A stretch of 64,000 nucleotides of DNA from contig JAILWQ010000004.1 in NCBI GenBank assembly GCA_025698865.1, forward strand, positions 62,001 to 126,000. The letters run 5' to 3'. Shown in pieces: positions 25,594 through 34,384 of this stretch. This stretch comes from Erythrobacter sp. (GTDB lineage: Bacteria > Pseudomonadota > Alphaproteobacteria > Sphingomonadales > Sphingomonadaceae). Position 1 is the first letter of the stretch, and every line of letters starts with the position of its first letter. Position numbers and translations under genes: made by a program. A model generated the notes under the pieces. That model was not told where the DNA came from. It searched no databases and worked only from the letters and a program-made list of their open reading frames with translations.

Positions 25594-26418
25594 GTGGCGA
25601 GCCAGGCCGCGCGGAACGATCCCGCGCCGATCATCGTCAAGAAGATCACCGTGGTCGAAGGCGGCCACCATGGCGGTGCGTGGAAGGTGGCCTATGCCGA
25701 TTTCGTGACAGCGATGATGGCGTTCTTCCTCCTGCTCTGGCTGCTCGGCGCCACGACCGAGGATCAGCGCAAGGGACTGGCGGACTATTTCACGCCGACC
25801 CTGGTCAAGACCAAGGAACAGAGCGCGGGTTCGAACGGACTTCTCGGCGGGTCTTCTCTGACCGATGTCGACAGCTATCCCCACGCTGCTGGCCAGACGG
25901 GAACCAAGACGCTGACCGTGCCGCGCGATGCGACCGGCGGCCCCAAGGAAGGCGCCGCCACTATCAAGCGCATTCGGGAGCGGGTGTCGGAAGCCATCGC
26001 CGACAAGGAAAAGCTCCAGGAGCTGATGCGACAGGTGCGGATGATCGACACCACCACCGGCATTCGCATCGACTTAGTCGACGATGCCGATTTCTCGATG
26101 TTCTCGCTCGGCACCACGGTTCTGACGCCCGATGCGCGCGGCCTGCTCGACGTGGTGGCTGACGCGATCCGGCCCGAAGGCGGCAAGATCACCGTGCGCG
26201 GACACACCGACTCGCTTCAATATCGCGACACGCGGCTGGTCAACAACTGGTCGCTGTCGGCAGGCCGGGCGGAATCGACGCGGCAGACTCTGATCCGCCA
26301 CGGCATCGGGGCCGACCGCTTCCGCCGGATCGAGGGTGTTGCCGATACCGAGCCACTGATCGCCGGCGATCTCTCCGACCCGCGCAATCGCCGGATCTCG
26401 ATCTCCCTCGAGCACTGA
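25594..26418 (+). CDS. motB: Flagellar stator protein MotB
   Basis: 274 residues, GTG start. One membrane span WKVAYADFVTAMMAFFLLLW with the proton-carrying Asp36, a plug/linker, then a C-terminal OmpA-like peptidoglycan-binding domain (about residues 150-270) with RGHTDSLQYRDTRLVNNWSLS and the RNRRISI end. It anchors the stator to the cell wall. Directly follows motA. Confidence 0.95.
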   Translation: MASQAARNDPAPIIVKKITVVEGGHHGGAWKVAYADFVTAMMAFFLLLWLLGATTEDQRKGLADYFTPTLVKTKEQSAGSNGLLGGSSLTDVDSYPHAAGQTGTKTLTVPRDATGGPKEGAATIKRIRERVSEAIADKEKLQELMRQVRMIDTTTGIRIDLVDDADFSMFSLGTTVLTPDARGLLDVVADAIRPEGGKITVRGHTDSLQYRDTRLVNNWSLSAGRAESTRQTLIRHGIGADRFRRIEGVADTEPLIAGDLSDPRNRRISISLEH

Positions 26419-26433
26419 GCCGGCGCGTTTGCG

Positions 26434-27750
26434 TCAGCGGCGCGCGGTCCGGGTCTGGCCGGTGCGGGTCACCCGCCAGACCGTGTTCGAAACATCGTCC
26501 GCGATCAGCAGCGCCCCGCGGGGTGCGTCGAAGGTCACACCCACCGGGCGGCCGCGGGCATGGCCATCGTGCAGGAAGCCGGTCACCAGATCGATCGGCC
26601 GGCCCGCGGGGCGACCGCCGCTGAACGGCACGAAGACGACCTTGTAACCTGAGGGGTCGCTGCGGTTCCAGCTGCCGTGCTGGCCGACGAAGGCGCCCTC
26701 GGAGAACGCTCCGCCCAGCCCGCCATCGGTCGCGAAATCAACGCCGAGCGCGGCGACATGCGAACCGAGCGCGTAATCCGGACGGATGGCGGTGCGGACA
26801 AGGTCGGGACGGCGCGGCATCACGCGCGGATCGACGTTCTGGCCCCAGTAGCTGTAGGGCCAGCCGTACCATCCGCCCGCGCGAACCGAGGTGAGGTAGT
26901 CTGGCACCAGCTGCGGGCCGATCTCGTCCCGCTCGTTGACCACGGCCCAGAGCTGGCCCGTCGCGGGATTAAACGAAAGCGCGGTCGGATTGCGCAGGCC
27001 CGAAGCGTAGATGCGGCTGGCGCCGGTTGCCCGGTCGATCTCCCAGATGACCGCGCGGTTCTCCTCCACGTCCATGCCCCGCTCGCCGACATTGCTGTTG
27101 GAGCCGATCCCGACATAGAGGCGCGATCCGTCCGGGCTGGCCGTCATCGCCTTGGTCCAGTGGTGGTTCAGCACCGCCGGGAGCGGCGACAGCTCGCGCC
27201 CCGGTGCCTCGATCCGCGTGGCTCCCTGGGTATAGGGGAACTGCAGCAGACTGTCCTGATTGGCGACGTAAAGCGTGCCGTCGACGAAGGCGAGGCCGTA
27301 GGGTGCGTTGAGCCCGTCGATGAAAGTGGTCTGGAGATCGGTCTGCCCGTCGCCGTCCTCGTCGCGCAGCAGCCTGATCCGGTCCCCACCCTCGACCGAG
27401 CTGGTCCCCCGACCTTTGAGAACGCCGGCGATGATATCCTTGGGCCGCATCGGCGGCGCGTATCCGCCGCGCCCTTCGGCGACGAGAATATCGCCATTGG
27501 GCAGAACCAGCGTCTGGCGCGGAATCTTGAGGTCACGCGCGATGGGCATGACCGTGTAACCTTCCGGGACCGTCGGCAGCTCCCCATCCCAGCCGGCCGG
27601 CGTCGGAATCTCGAGCGTCGGCACCAGCGCATCGCGCAGTTCGGGCAGGTCCGGATCGGAACCGGTCTGATCCAGCGACGGATCGCTGCCGGGCGCGCAG
27701 GCCGCCACCGCGAGGGCGAGCGAGCTGGCGAGAAGCGCGGTGATCTTCAT
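26434..27750 (-). CDS. Sorbosone/glucose dehydrogenase-like PQQ beta-propeller lipoprotein
   Basis: 438 residues. Signal with lipobox ending VAAC (Cys18), then a beta-propeller of the GSDH/L-sorbosone dehydrogenase family: LPNGDILVAEGRGG, GLNAPYGLAFVDGTLYVANQ, RIYASGLRNPTALSF and the VGQHGSWNRSDPSGYKVVF block. Such enzymes are periplasmic and typically PQQ-dependent sugar dehydrogenases; the true substrate is not visible. It overlaps the upstream DUF2231 gene by four bases and is close to a cytochrome oxidase, which fits a periplasmic dehydrogenase feeding respiration. Convergent with motB. Confidence 0.75.
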   Translation of the reverse strand: MKITALLASSLALAVAACAPGSDPSLDQTGSDPDLPELRDALVPTLEIPTPAGWDGELPTVPEGYTVMPIARDLKIPRQTLVLPNGDILVAEGRGGYAPPMRPKDIIAGVLKGRGTSSVEGGDRIRLLRDEDGDGQTDLQTTFIDGLNAPYGLAFVDGTLYVANQDSLLQFPYTQGATRIEAPGRELSPLPAVLNHHWTKAMTASPDGSRLYVGIGSNSNVGERGMDVEENRAVIWEIDRATGASRIYASGLRNPTALSFNPATGQLWAVVNERDEIGPQLVPDYLTSVRAGGWYGWPYSYWGQNVDPRVMPRRPDLVRTAIRPDYALGSHVAALGVDFATDGGLGGAFSEGAFVGQHGSWNRSDPSGYKVVFVPFSGGRPAGRPIDLVTGFLHDGHARGRPVGVTFDAPRGALLIADDVSNTVWRVTRTGQTRTARR

Positions 27751-28190
27751 GCCGCTCTCCCCGAAATGCCGGTTCGCGAATGCGCCATGAAGGCCGCGGC
27801 AAAGGCCAGCAGCGTGCAGAGGATCGATAGGACCAGCCCCAGGGTTCCGACCGAGTGCCAGCCATCACGCGAATGTTGGAAACTATCGAGCACGCCCGCC
27901 ACGAACAGCACGAGGAGAAGGCCGGGCAGCACCCATGTTCGCGCGCCCCTGCCCCGCCCGAGAATTGCTGCGATGATCGCCCATGCGGTCACGATCCCGG
28001 TAAACACGTTCGCCCCGAACAACAGCCAGGACGAGAAGTTCGACCACTGGATCACCGCCGTGTTGAGATAGGCGATGTCGGACAGCAGCGCGGCGGGAAA
28101 CAGGGCCACCGGAAAGGCCAGCAATATCGCCTGGAAAGCCCCGACAGGCGCGGCCCCCGCTGCATGTTCGTATGTCCTGCTTGCCATCAT
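27747..28190 (-). CDS. DUF2231-like membrane protein
   Basis: 147 residues with four predicted membrane helices (about 20-40, 50-70, 80-100, 115-138). The pattern AFPVALFPAALLSDIAYLNT resembles DUF2231 proteins, which are often coded beside PQQ-type dehydrogenases and oxidases. I chose the ATG at 28190, which has GGGAG five bases upstream; an extension to 28268 is possible but adds a charged stretch. The stop overlaps the start of the sorbosone dehydrogenase-like gene. Function unknown; a membrane electron-transfer partner is a guess. Confidence 0.65.
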   Translation of the reverse strand: MMASRTYEHAAGAAPVGAFQAILLAFPVALFPAALLSDIAYLNTAVIQWSNFSSWLLFGANVFTGIVTAWAIIAAILGRGRGARTWVLPGLLLVLFVAGVLDSFQHSRDGWHSVGTLGLVLSILCTLLAFAAAFMAHSRTGISGRAA

Positions 28191-28286
28191 GCGCGCTCCC
28201 GGGCTGGTGCCGTTCCCATTCGGCAGGCGAAAAATCGTTTTGGTAGGAATGCCAGTTCGAACCGGCAAACGATGGCTCGGTTCCCC

Positions 28287-28988
28287 TCAGAGGCCGGCAA
28301 ACTCCTCGCCCAGTGCTAGCGGGCTCTCGAACTTCTCCTCCTCGGGCGCGCCCACGGCGGGCTTTGCGCCGACATACCGGTCATGCGCGACGCATTCGAT
28401 CAGAAAGGCGCCGAGATCGCCCATTCGGCAGCGAAAGGCGTGTTCGGGCAGGAACTCGTCCTCGACCAGCAGATCCCCCGAAGCAGGCTTGTCGATCAGC
28501 CACCCGGGGCGGACGGCGGTCCAGCGGAGACCCGGTCGCTCTTCGAGCAGCGCCTCCATCTCCTTCATCTGCTCGAGAATGTTGTGGAGCGCCGGGACGA
28601 CGGTGAGCTTGAACCATTTCGGAAGGTTCGGCTGATCGATCACGAAGGAAGCGGAAATGACGGCGATCCGATCGACGCGCGCCCGCTCCATCGCATCGAG
28701 TATGTTCGCCGTTCCCTGCGTGTAGAGCGGCGGCGGAGAAAGCGCGTTCTTGGGCGAGAACGCAACGCCGAGCGTGGACACCACGGCATCGCAGCCCTCC
28801 AACGCGTCGGCGAAGTCACCTTCCAGAACGTCTCCCTGCCGGTAGGTAACGCCGTCGATGCGGTCGGCCTCGTCAGGCTGGGCGCGATCGATCGAGACAA
28901 TCTCCAGCCCAGCACGCAGGCCATGGCGCACCACTTCCCGGCCGGTTGCGCCGCTGGCGCCGAAAACTGCGATCCGCTTCTGGCTCAA
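28287..28988 (-). CDS. NAD(P)-binding Rossmann protein, NmrA/SDR-like
   Basis: 233 residues. N-terminal nucleotide-binding motif VFGASGATGREVVRHGL, then the atypical SDR pattern (GDVLEGDFADALEGCDAVVS, SASFVIDQPN, WTAVRPGWLIDKP). It is likely an NAD(P)H-binding oxidoreductase or regulator with an unknown ligand. I favour a TTG start at 28988 with GGAG seven bases upstream, giving a standard N-terminus; an ATG at 29054 would add 22 unusual residues. Divergent from ctaG. Confidence 0.7.
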   Translation of the reverse strand: MSQKRIAVFGASGATGREVVRHGLRAGLEIVSIDRAQPDEADRIDGVTYRQGDVLEGDFADALEGCDAVVSTLGVAFSPKNALSPPPLYTQGTANILDAMERARVDRIAVISASFVIDQPNLPKWFKLTVVPALHNILEQMKEMEALLEERPGLRWTAVRPGWLIDKPASGDLLVEDEFLPEHAFRCRMGDLGAFLIECVAHDRYVGAKPAVGAPEEEKFESPLALGEEFAGL

Positions 28989-29150
28989 TTTGTATACTCC
29001 CCGCGCCCCGGCTGGCGGGGCAGATTGTTGCGATTGACCGTTTCCAAACCGCAATTCCCGTCGCTATGTTCCCTTCGAGGCCGGGTAACACTTGCGGCGC
29101 TCGATCCCGCTGTGGCGGGGCGAACCTTTTCTTTGCGGGAGTCGATACGA

Positions 29151-29891
29151 ATGTTCGCCGGCAGTTACTGCGGAAGCCCGCCGGCCCTGGCGGAGATCGC
29201 GACCCGCTGGAATTTCGATCCGGTGCTGATCGCGCTTCTCGGATGCGGGCTGGCCATATCGCTGCGCGCCGGCAACAGGCTGGCGACGCTGGGTGTCGTG
29301 CTGCTCGCGATTACCTTCCTCTCGCCGCTATGCGCCGCGAGCGTATCCCTGTTCTCGGCGCGGTCGGTCCACCACCTGCTGCTCGTCGTCGCCGCCTTGG
29401 TGCTCGCTCTGGCGGTGCGCGAGGGCGACACGCTCTCGCGCCTGCGCCTTCCGGTCGGCCCCGCGACGATGGTCATGACCGGGATTTTCTGGGGCTGGCA
29501 CGTCCCCGCGCTCTACGATGCCGCGCTGTCCGACAAGCTGGTCTACTGGGCGATGCAGATCTCGATCACCGGAGCGTCTTTCGCGTTCTGGCTGGCCATT
29601 CGCCGGGCAAGCGCGATCGGCGCGGTCGGCGGCCTGCTGGGCGGAATGGTTCAGATGGGCTTCCTCAGCGCATTGCTGACTTTCGCGACGCAGCCGCTCT
29701 ATCTCGTTCACATGGCCTCCGCACCGTCATGGGGGCTGTCGGCGCTTGCGGACCAACAGCTGGCCGGGCTGATCATGTGGGTCGCCGGGATGGCGCCCTT
29801 CGCGATCGGGGCGGTAGCGGTGGCCCGCAAGGCATGGGCGCGGCAGGAAGCCTCGCAGCCACCCGCAGCCGTCTCCCGGAACGCCGCCTGA
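29151..29891 (+). CDS. ctaG: CtaG-type cytochrome c oxidase assembly membrane protein
   Basis: 246 residues with about seven membrane helices. The segments VHHLLLVVAALVLAL, WGWHVPALYDAAL and PSWGLSALADQQLAGLIMW match CtaG_Caa3 family proteins, which help assemble the copper centre of caa3-type oxidases. ATG at 29151 with GGGAG nine bases upstream. It precedes a CopD/HemJ-like gene and the cox genes, consistent with its role. Confidence 0.8.
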   Translation: MFAGSYCGSPPALAEIATRWNFDPVLIALLGCGLAISLRAGNRLATLGVVLLAITFLSPLCAASVSLFSARSVHHLLLVVAALVLALAVREGDTLSRLRLPVGPATMVMTGIFWGWHVPALYDAALSDKLVYWAMQISITGASFAFWLAIRRASAIGAVGGLLGGMVQMGFLSALLTFATQPLYLVHMASAPSWGLSALADQQLAGLIMWVAGMAPFAIGAVAVARKAWARQEASQPPAAVSRNAA

Positions 29892-29892
29892 G

Positions 29893-30384
29893 ATGATCCT
29901 CTCACTCGTCAAGGCGATCCACATCGCCGCGCTCGTCATATGGTGCGCGGGGCTCGTGGGCCTGCCCCTCATGCTCAGCAAGCACGAGATCGGCGAAGGC
30001 CAGGCGAGCTATGCCCAGCTGCGTCTCCTGACCCACCGCGCCTATTCCTATTTCGTGACGCCTGCGGCGATCATCGCCATCACGGCCGGCACCGCCCTGA
30101 TCTTCATCGCCGGCGTCTTTACCCTGTGGATGTTCGTGAAGCTGCTCGTGGTCGGCGTGCTGGTCGCGCTTCACGCCTGGATCGGGCACGTGGTCGTCTT
30201 GATGAGCGAGCGGCGGGGCCGTTTCGCCCCGCGCAGCGCGCTGCCCGCGCTTCTGCCCGTTCTCGGCGCGATGCTGGCCATCCTGTTCCTGGTGCTGGGC
30301 AAGCCCGCATTGGAAAGCTTCGCGCCGGCCTGGCTCCAGCAGCCGCTGGGTCACGAACTCCCGGTGGACGAGACCCCGATTTGA
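29893..30384 (+). CDS. CopD/HemJ-like four-helix membrane protein
   Basis: 163 residues with four membrane segments. MILSLVKAIHIAALVIWCAGLVGLPLML carries the His in the first helix typical of the CopD/HemJ group. It could be a haem- or copper-related membrane protein in oxidase biogenesis. It starts two bases after ctaG and its 3' end overlaps the antisense DUF2231 gene by 34 bases. Confidence 0.65.
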   Translation: MILSLVKAIHIAALVIWCAGLVGLPLMLSKHEIGEGQASYAQLRLLTHRAYSYFVTPAAIIAITAGTALIFIAGVFTLWMFVKLLVVGVLVALHAWIGHVVVLMSERRGRFAPRSALPALLPVLGAMLAILFLVLGKPALESFAPAWLQQPLGHELPVDETPI

Positions 30385-30899
30385 TATTCGAACACCAGCT
30401 TGCCCCCGTGCCACCCGGTAAATCCGGTGAAGGCCACGGCGAAGGCCGAGATCATGATGCCGAAGGGCAGCACGGCCTGTTCGTAACCGAGCAGCCGGAA
30501 GCCCCAGTTCATGCCGAGAATGGACAGCAGCATCACCGCGATGATGAAATGCGTCCAGCTGGCCGCGCGCTGGCGGATACCGAGCACGCTGAGCAGCTCC
30601 ACCGTTCCGGTAACGCCGGCCAGCACGCCGAAAAGGAACGCCATGCCGGCCGCCCACAATCCCGCGCGTGCCCAGAAGAGGTCGCCGGTCCACCAATAGA
30701 ACACGTCCGCGCCCAGCACGCAGGCGGTCAGCGCGATCGGGAAGGCGACCAGCATCGCGTGGATCGGATGCCCGGCGAGGGCGATGCGGGATTCGAGCCG
30801 GTGGAAGTCGGGTTGCTGCTCGACCGGATCGACCAGATCGTTCGGGTTCGCCTCGACCAGCTCCTTCTCGGCAACTTTCTCATGCATCGAATCGGTCAT
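30351..30899 (-). CDS. DUF2231 membrane protein, antisense between cox genes
   Basis: 182 residues: a charged N-terminus, then RIALAGHPIHAMLVAFPIAL, the DUF2231 signature, and four membrane helices. The ATG at 30899 has GGAAG six bases upstream. It lies on the opposite strand to its neighbours and overlaps both: 34 bases with the CopD-like 3' end and 18 bases with the start of coxB. It is the second DUF2231-like protein in this cluster. Role unknown. Confidence 0.75.
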   Translation of the reverse strand: MTDSMHEKVAEKELVEANPNDLVDPVEQQPDFHRLESRIALAGHPIHAMLVAFPIALTACVLGADVFYWWTGDLFWARAGLWAAGMAFLFGVLAGVTGTVELLSVLGIRQRAASWTHFIIAVMLLSILGMNWGFRLLGYEQAVLPFGIMISAFAVAFTGFTGWHGGKLVFEYQIGVSSTGSS

Positions 30900-31589
30900 C
30901 GCATTCTTCCTTCGGGCAAGCCGGTGCGCCTGGCGGCCGCGACCTCGCTGTTGGTCCCTCTTGCGGCGTGCGAGGGGTCGTTGTCCACCATCGATCCCGC
31001 CGGTCCCTCGGCCGCGCGCGTGGCCGATCTGTGGTGGTGGATGCTGGGCGGATCGGCGCTGCTGGCCGTGCTGGTCTTCGTGCTGCTCTTCATCGCCCTG
31101 TTCCGGAAAGGCGTCGCCGACCACGAGACGCCCGAGCGAAAGCGCGTGTGGATCGGCTGGCTCGGTCTGGCGATGCCGGTGGGCGTGCTGATGGTTCTGC
31201 TCGCCTTCGCTCTGTGGGTCGGCGAGCGCAATCTGCCGACCGGCTCCGCCGCCCGGACGATCGACGTGACGGCCTACAATTACGGCTGGGAATTCTGTGA
31301 CGAGAACGGAAACTGTGCCGAAGACGTGCTGCGCATTCCCGCCGGCCGCGCGGTCGACCTCGACATCACCTCCCGTGACGTGATCCACAGCCTCTGGATA
31401 CCGCGGCTCGCGGGCAAGATGGATGCGATCCCCGGCCAGGTGAACCGGTTGCGGATAGAAGCGAGCGCCCCCGGCACCTACGAAGCGGTCTGCGCCGAAT
31501 ATTGCGGGGTCGGCCACGCCGATCACCGTTTCGTGGTCGAGGTCTATGCCTCCGACGGCGTGGCGGAAGCGGCGGGAGCGGCACGATGA
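30882..31589 (+). CDS. coxB: Cytochrome c oxidase subunit II (CoxB)
   Basis: 235 residues. Lipoprotein-like signal with LAAC (Cys30), two membrane helices (about 45-70 and 90-112), then the cupredoxin CuA domain: NYGWEF, SRDVIHSLWIPRLAGKMDAIPGQ and CAEYCGVGHADH. CuA ligands are Cys204, Glu206, Cys208 and His212; the expected Met at 215 is His (GAT CAC in the DNA). CuA receives electrons from cytochrome c and passes them to haem a. The ATG at 30882 overlaps the divergent DUF2231 gene; a GTG at 30924 would keep most of the signal. Next: coxA-coxC fusion. Confidence 0.88.
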   Translation: MHRIGHRILPSGKPVRLAAATSLLVPLAACEGSLSTIDPAGPSAARVADLWWWMLGGSALLAVLVFVLLFIALFRKGVADHETPERKRVWIGWLGLAMPVGVLMVLLAFALWVGERNLPTGSAARTIDVTAYNYGWEFCDENGNCAEDVLRIPAGRAVDLDITSRDVIHSLWIPRLAGKMDAIPGQVNRLRIEASAPGTYEAVCAEYCGVGHADHRFVVEVYASDGVAEAAGAAR

Positions 31590-34063
31590 AGGCTCTTCGG
31601 CTCCACCGCGATCTGACCCGAATCTGGGAAAGCGAGCCCGGCTGGCGCGGCGTCTTCAGCAGCGTCAGCCACACTGACCTCGGCAAGCGGTTCATCGTCG
31701 CCGCCGCCGTGTTCTTCGGCATCGGCGGCGTTCTCGCCATGCTCATCCGCGCGCAGCTGGCGACACCGGGAAGCGCGTTTGCCGGGCCGGAGGTCTACGG
31801 ACAGATCTTCACGATGCATGGCAGCATCATGATGTTCCTGTTCGCCATTCCCATGCTGGAAGGGCTGGCGATCTATCTCCTGCCCAAGATCTTGGGGTCG
31901 CGCGACCTCGCCTATCCGCGCCTCACCGCGCTCGGCTGGTGGTGCTACCTGTTCGGCGGCACGATCATGATCCTGGCGCTGCTCGGCGGGGTCGCTCCCG
32001 ATGCGGGCTGGTTCCTCTATCCCCCGCTCTCGGGCAAGGAATACACGCCCGGCGTCAATTCCGACGTTTGGCTGCTCGGCATCACCTTCGTCGAGATATC
32101 GGCGATGTGCGCCGCGATCGAGATCGTGGTGACGATCCTCAAGTTCCGCGCGGCGAACATGTCGCTGACGAAGATGCCGATCATGGCCTGGTACCTGCTC
32201 GCGACGGCGGGGATGATGGTGTTCGGCTTCCCGCCGCTGATCCTCGGATCGATCCTGCTGGAGGTGGAGCGCGCCTTCGGCTGGCCCTTCTTCCAGCCCG
32301 AGCTGGGCGGATCGCCATTGCTGTGGCAGCACCTGTTCTGGCTGTTCGGCCACCCGGAAGTCTATATCATCTTCCTGCCCGCGGCGGGCGCGCTCTCGAC
32401 CATCATCCCGGTGATGTCGCGCACGCCGCTGATCGGATACGGCGCGATCGTGACGGCGGTGATGGCCCTCGCCTTCCTCAGCTTCGGACTGTGGGTCCAC
32501 CACATGTTCACCACGGGCATCCCGCACCTCGCGCTCGGTTTCTTCTCCGCCGCGTCCGTGCTGGTGGCGATCCCCACGGCGGTGCAGATCTTCGCCTGGA
32601 TCGGGACGATCTGGGCAGGCCGGCCGAAGTTCACGCTGCCGATGTATTATATCGTCGGCTTCTTCGTGGTCTTCGTGCTGGGAGGGCTGACCGGCGTCAT
32701 GCTGGCGATCGTGCCGTTCGACCAGCAGGCGCACGACACTGCCTTCGTCACCGCCCATCTGCATTACGTGCTGGTCGGCGGGTTCGTTTTCCCGATGCTG
32801 GCGGCGGCCTATTACTGGATGCCCCATGCCACCGGCCGCACGCGCGTGATGCGGCTGGGGATCGCTGCGTTCTGGCTGATCTTCATCGGGTTCAACCTCA
32901 CCTTCCTTCACATGCACCTCACCGGCCTGCTGGGGATGCCGCGCAGGGTCTATACCTACCCGGTCGAGGCGGGGTGGACCTGGCTCAACCTGATCTCCTC
33001 GGTCGGCAGCTTCCTGCAGGCCTTCGGCTTCGGCCTGTTCGCGATCGACATCGCCCTGCAACGCCGGATCGGCAACCGCTCCGAGCGCGATCCCTGGGAG
33101 GCCGAGACGCTGGAATGGGCGATGCCGATCCCGCCCCCGCAATACAATTTCGCCAGCCTCCCCACGATCGACAGCCGCGAACCGCTGACCCGCGACCGTG
33201 CGTTGGGGGCGGACCTTGCCGGCGGCCGGGGCCTGCTGGGCCGCGCGGTCGGGAACAGGCGCGAGACACTGGCGGTCGACATGGTCACCGGCACGCCCGA
33301 GCACGTCGCGATCCTGCCGGGGCCAAGCCTCGTGCCGCTTGTCACTGCCATGGTGATCGGGGGGTTCTTCCTGTCGATGTTGCTGAGCCTCTACTGGCTC
33401 GCGCCGGTCTTCATCGTCGGAACTGCGATCATGGTGTGGCGCTGGGCGGCCACCACCGGGACCATCCGCGACCCCGGCCCGATCGAGGCGGGCGAGGGCC
33501 TCGTCCTGCCGACCAGTTTCGCGGTCGGCGGCAGCACGGCCTATTGGGGCAGCGTGCTTGCCGCCGCGGCGAACGGGACATTGTTCGCCTCGCTGATCTT
33601 CGGCTACCTCTTCCTCCGGGTCGTCGCGCCGAACTGGCCGCCGCCGGGCGAATACGGGCTCTATCTCCTCGAACCCGGTCTGATCACCATCGGCGCGATC
33701 CTGGCTTTGGTCTTCGCCCGGTTCGGCAGGCACAATTTTGTGCGAGCGAAGGTCGGCGCCGTGGCGACAGCTCTCTGTCTGGCGCTCTCCGCGGCAGTGC
33801 TTCTCGTCTCCGGCCTGCGCCATCTGCCCGGCCCGACCGAGCACGCCTTTGCGGCCGTGAGCTGGATGCTGACCGGTTATGCGATCTTCTCGGCCATGGT
33901 CGGGGCGCTGATCCAGCTCTTCGCCAGCCGGCGCGTGGCCAGCGGCCATGCCAGCGCGGAGCGGCCCCACGGGCTGCGGATCGCCGCCGTGTGGAGCGAT
34001 TACGGCGCGGTCGTGGCGATCGTCGTCGTCTGGCTGCTCGCCTTGTCGAGCGCGGCGCTGTGA
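31586..34063 (+). CDS. Cytochrome c oxidase subunit I-III fusion (CoxA-CoxC)
   Basis: 825 residues. The N-terminal 550 are haem-copper oxidase subunit I: haem a His78 (MHG) and His393, haem a3 His391, CuB ligands His256, His305 and His306, and the HPEVY motif with Glu258 and Tyr260, which makes it an A1-type oxidase. A linker leads to a subunit III-like half (about 630-825) with VGGSTAYWGSVLAAAANGTLFASLIFGYLFLR. Fusions of I and III occur in caa3-type oxidases. It reduces oxygen to water and pumps protons. ATGA overlap with coxB; GTGA overlap with the next gene. Confidence 0.9.
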   Translation: MKALRLHRDLTRIWESEPGWRGVFSSVSHTDLGKRFIVAAAVFFGIGGVLAMLIRAQLATPGSAFAGPEVYGQIFTMHGSIMMFLFAIPMLEGLAIYLLPKILGSRDLAYPRLTALGWWCYLFGGTIMILALLGGVAPDAGWFLYPPLSGKEYTPGVNSDVWLLGITFVEISAMCAAIEIVVTILKFRAANMSLTKMPIMAWYLLATAGMMVFGFPPLILGSILLEVERAFGWPFFQPELGGSPLLWQHLFWLFGHPEVYIIFLPAAGALSTIIPVMSRTPLIGYGAIVTAVMALAFLSFGLWVHHMFTTGIPHLALGFFSAASVLVAIPTAVQIFAWIGTIWAGRPKFTLPMYYIVGFFVVFVLGGLTGVMLAIVPFDQQAHDTAFVTAHLHYVLVGGFVFPMLAAAYYWMPHATGRTRVMRLGIAAFWLIFIGFNLTFLHMHLTGLLGMPRRVYTYPVEAGWTWLNLISSVGSFLQAFGFGLFAIDIALQRRIGNRSERDPWEAETLEWAMPIPPPQYNFASLPTIDSREPLTRDRALGADLAGGRGLLGRAVGNRRETLAVDMVTGTPEHVAILPGPSLVPLVTAMVIGGFFLSMLLSLYWLAPVFIVGTAIMVWRWAATTGTIRDPGPIEAGEGLVLPTSFAVGGSTAYWGSVLAAAANGTLFASLIFGYLFLRVVAPNWPPPGEYGLYLLEPGLITIGAILALVFARFGRHNFVRAKVGAVATALCLALSAAVLLVSGLRHLPGPTEHAFAAVSWMLTGYAIFSAMVGALIQLFASRRVASGHASAERPHGLRIAAVWSDYGAVVAIVVVWLLALSSAAL

Positions 34064-34371
34064 TCGCGCTCGGCCGCATGGTGTCCGGCCTCGCCCTGTG
34101 GGCGGCGGCGTTCGTGGTGCTCTACAGCCTCCACGGCCTCGGCTGCGCGCTCGGATGGGCGCAGGTGGAAATGTTCGGGATCACCCGAGCGAAGGCGATC
34201 CTGTTGGGGAGCTGGATTGTCCTGATCGCGGCGCAACTTGTCCTGCTGGTCTGGCTGCTCCGGCGCAGGGAAACGCAGCTGGACCGGATCGGAATCGCCA
34301 TCGGCTGGATCGGGCTCGCCGCGACCATCGTGACCGGGGTTCCGATCCTCGCGATCTCCAGCTGCGTCTGA
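34060..34371 (+). CDS. Small membrane protein of the oxidase operon
   Basis: 103 residues with three predicted membrane helices (about 7-28, 40-62, 75-97). GTG start overlaps the coxA-coxC stop (GTGA), so it is coupled to the oxidase. I do not recognise a family; it could be an accessory subunit of the terminal oxidase. An ATG at 34078 is an alternative start. Confidence 0.6.
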   Translation: MIALGRMVSGLALWAAAFVVLYSLHGLGCALGWAQVEMFGITRAKAILLGSWIVLIAAQLVLLVWLLRRRETQLDRIGIAIGWIGLAATIVTGVPILAISSCV

Positions 34372-34384
34372 CCGGGCTTCCGCC

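Noticed and set aside
31544-33970. An 808-codon frame antisense to the CoxA-CoxC fusion
   Set aside because: Same cause; the sense gene has all haem and copper ligands.
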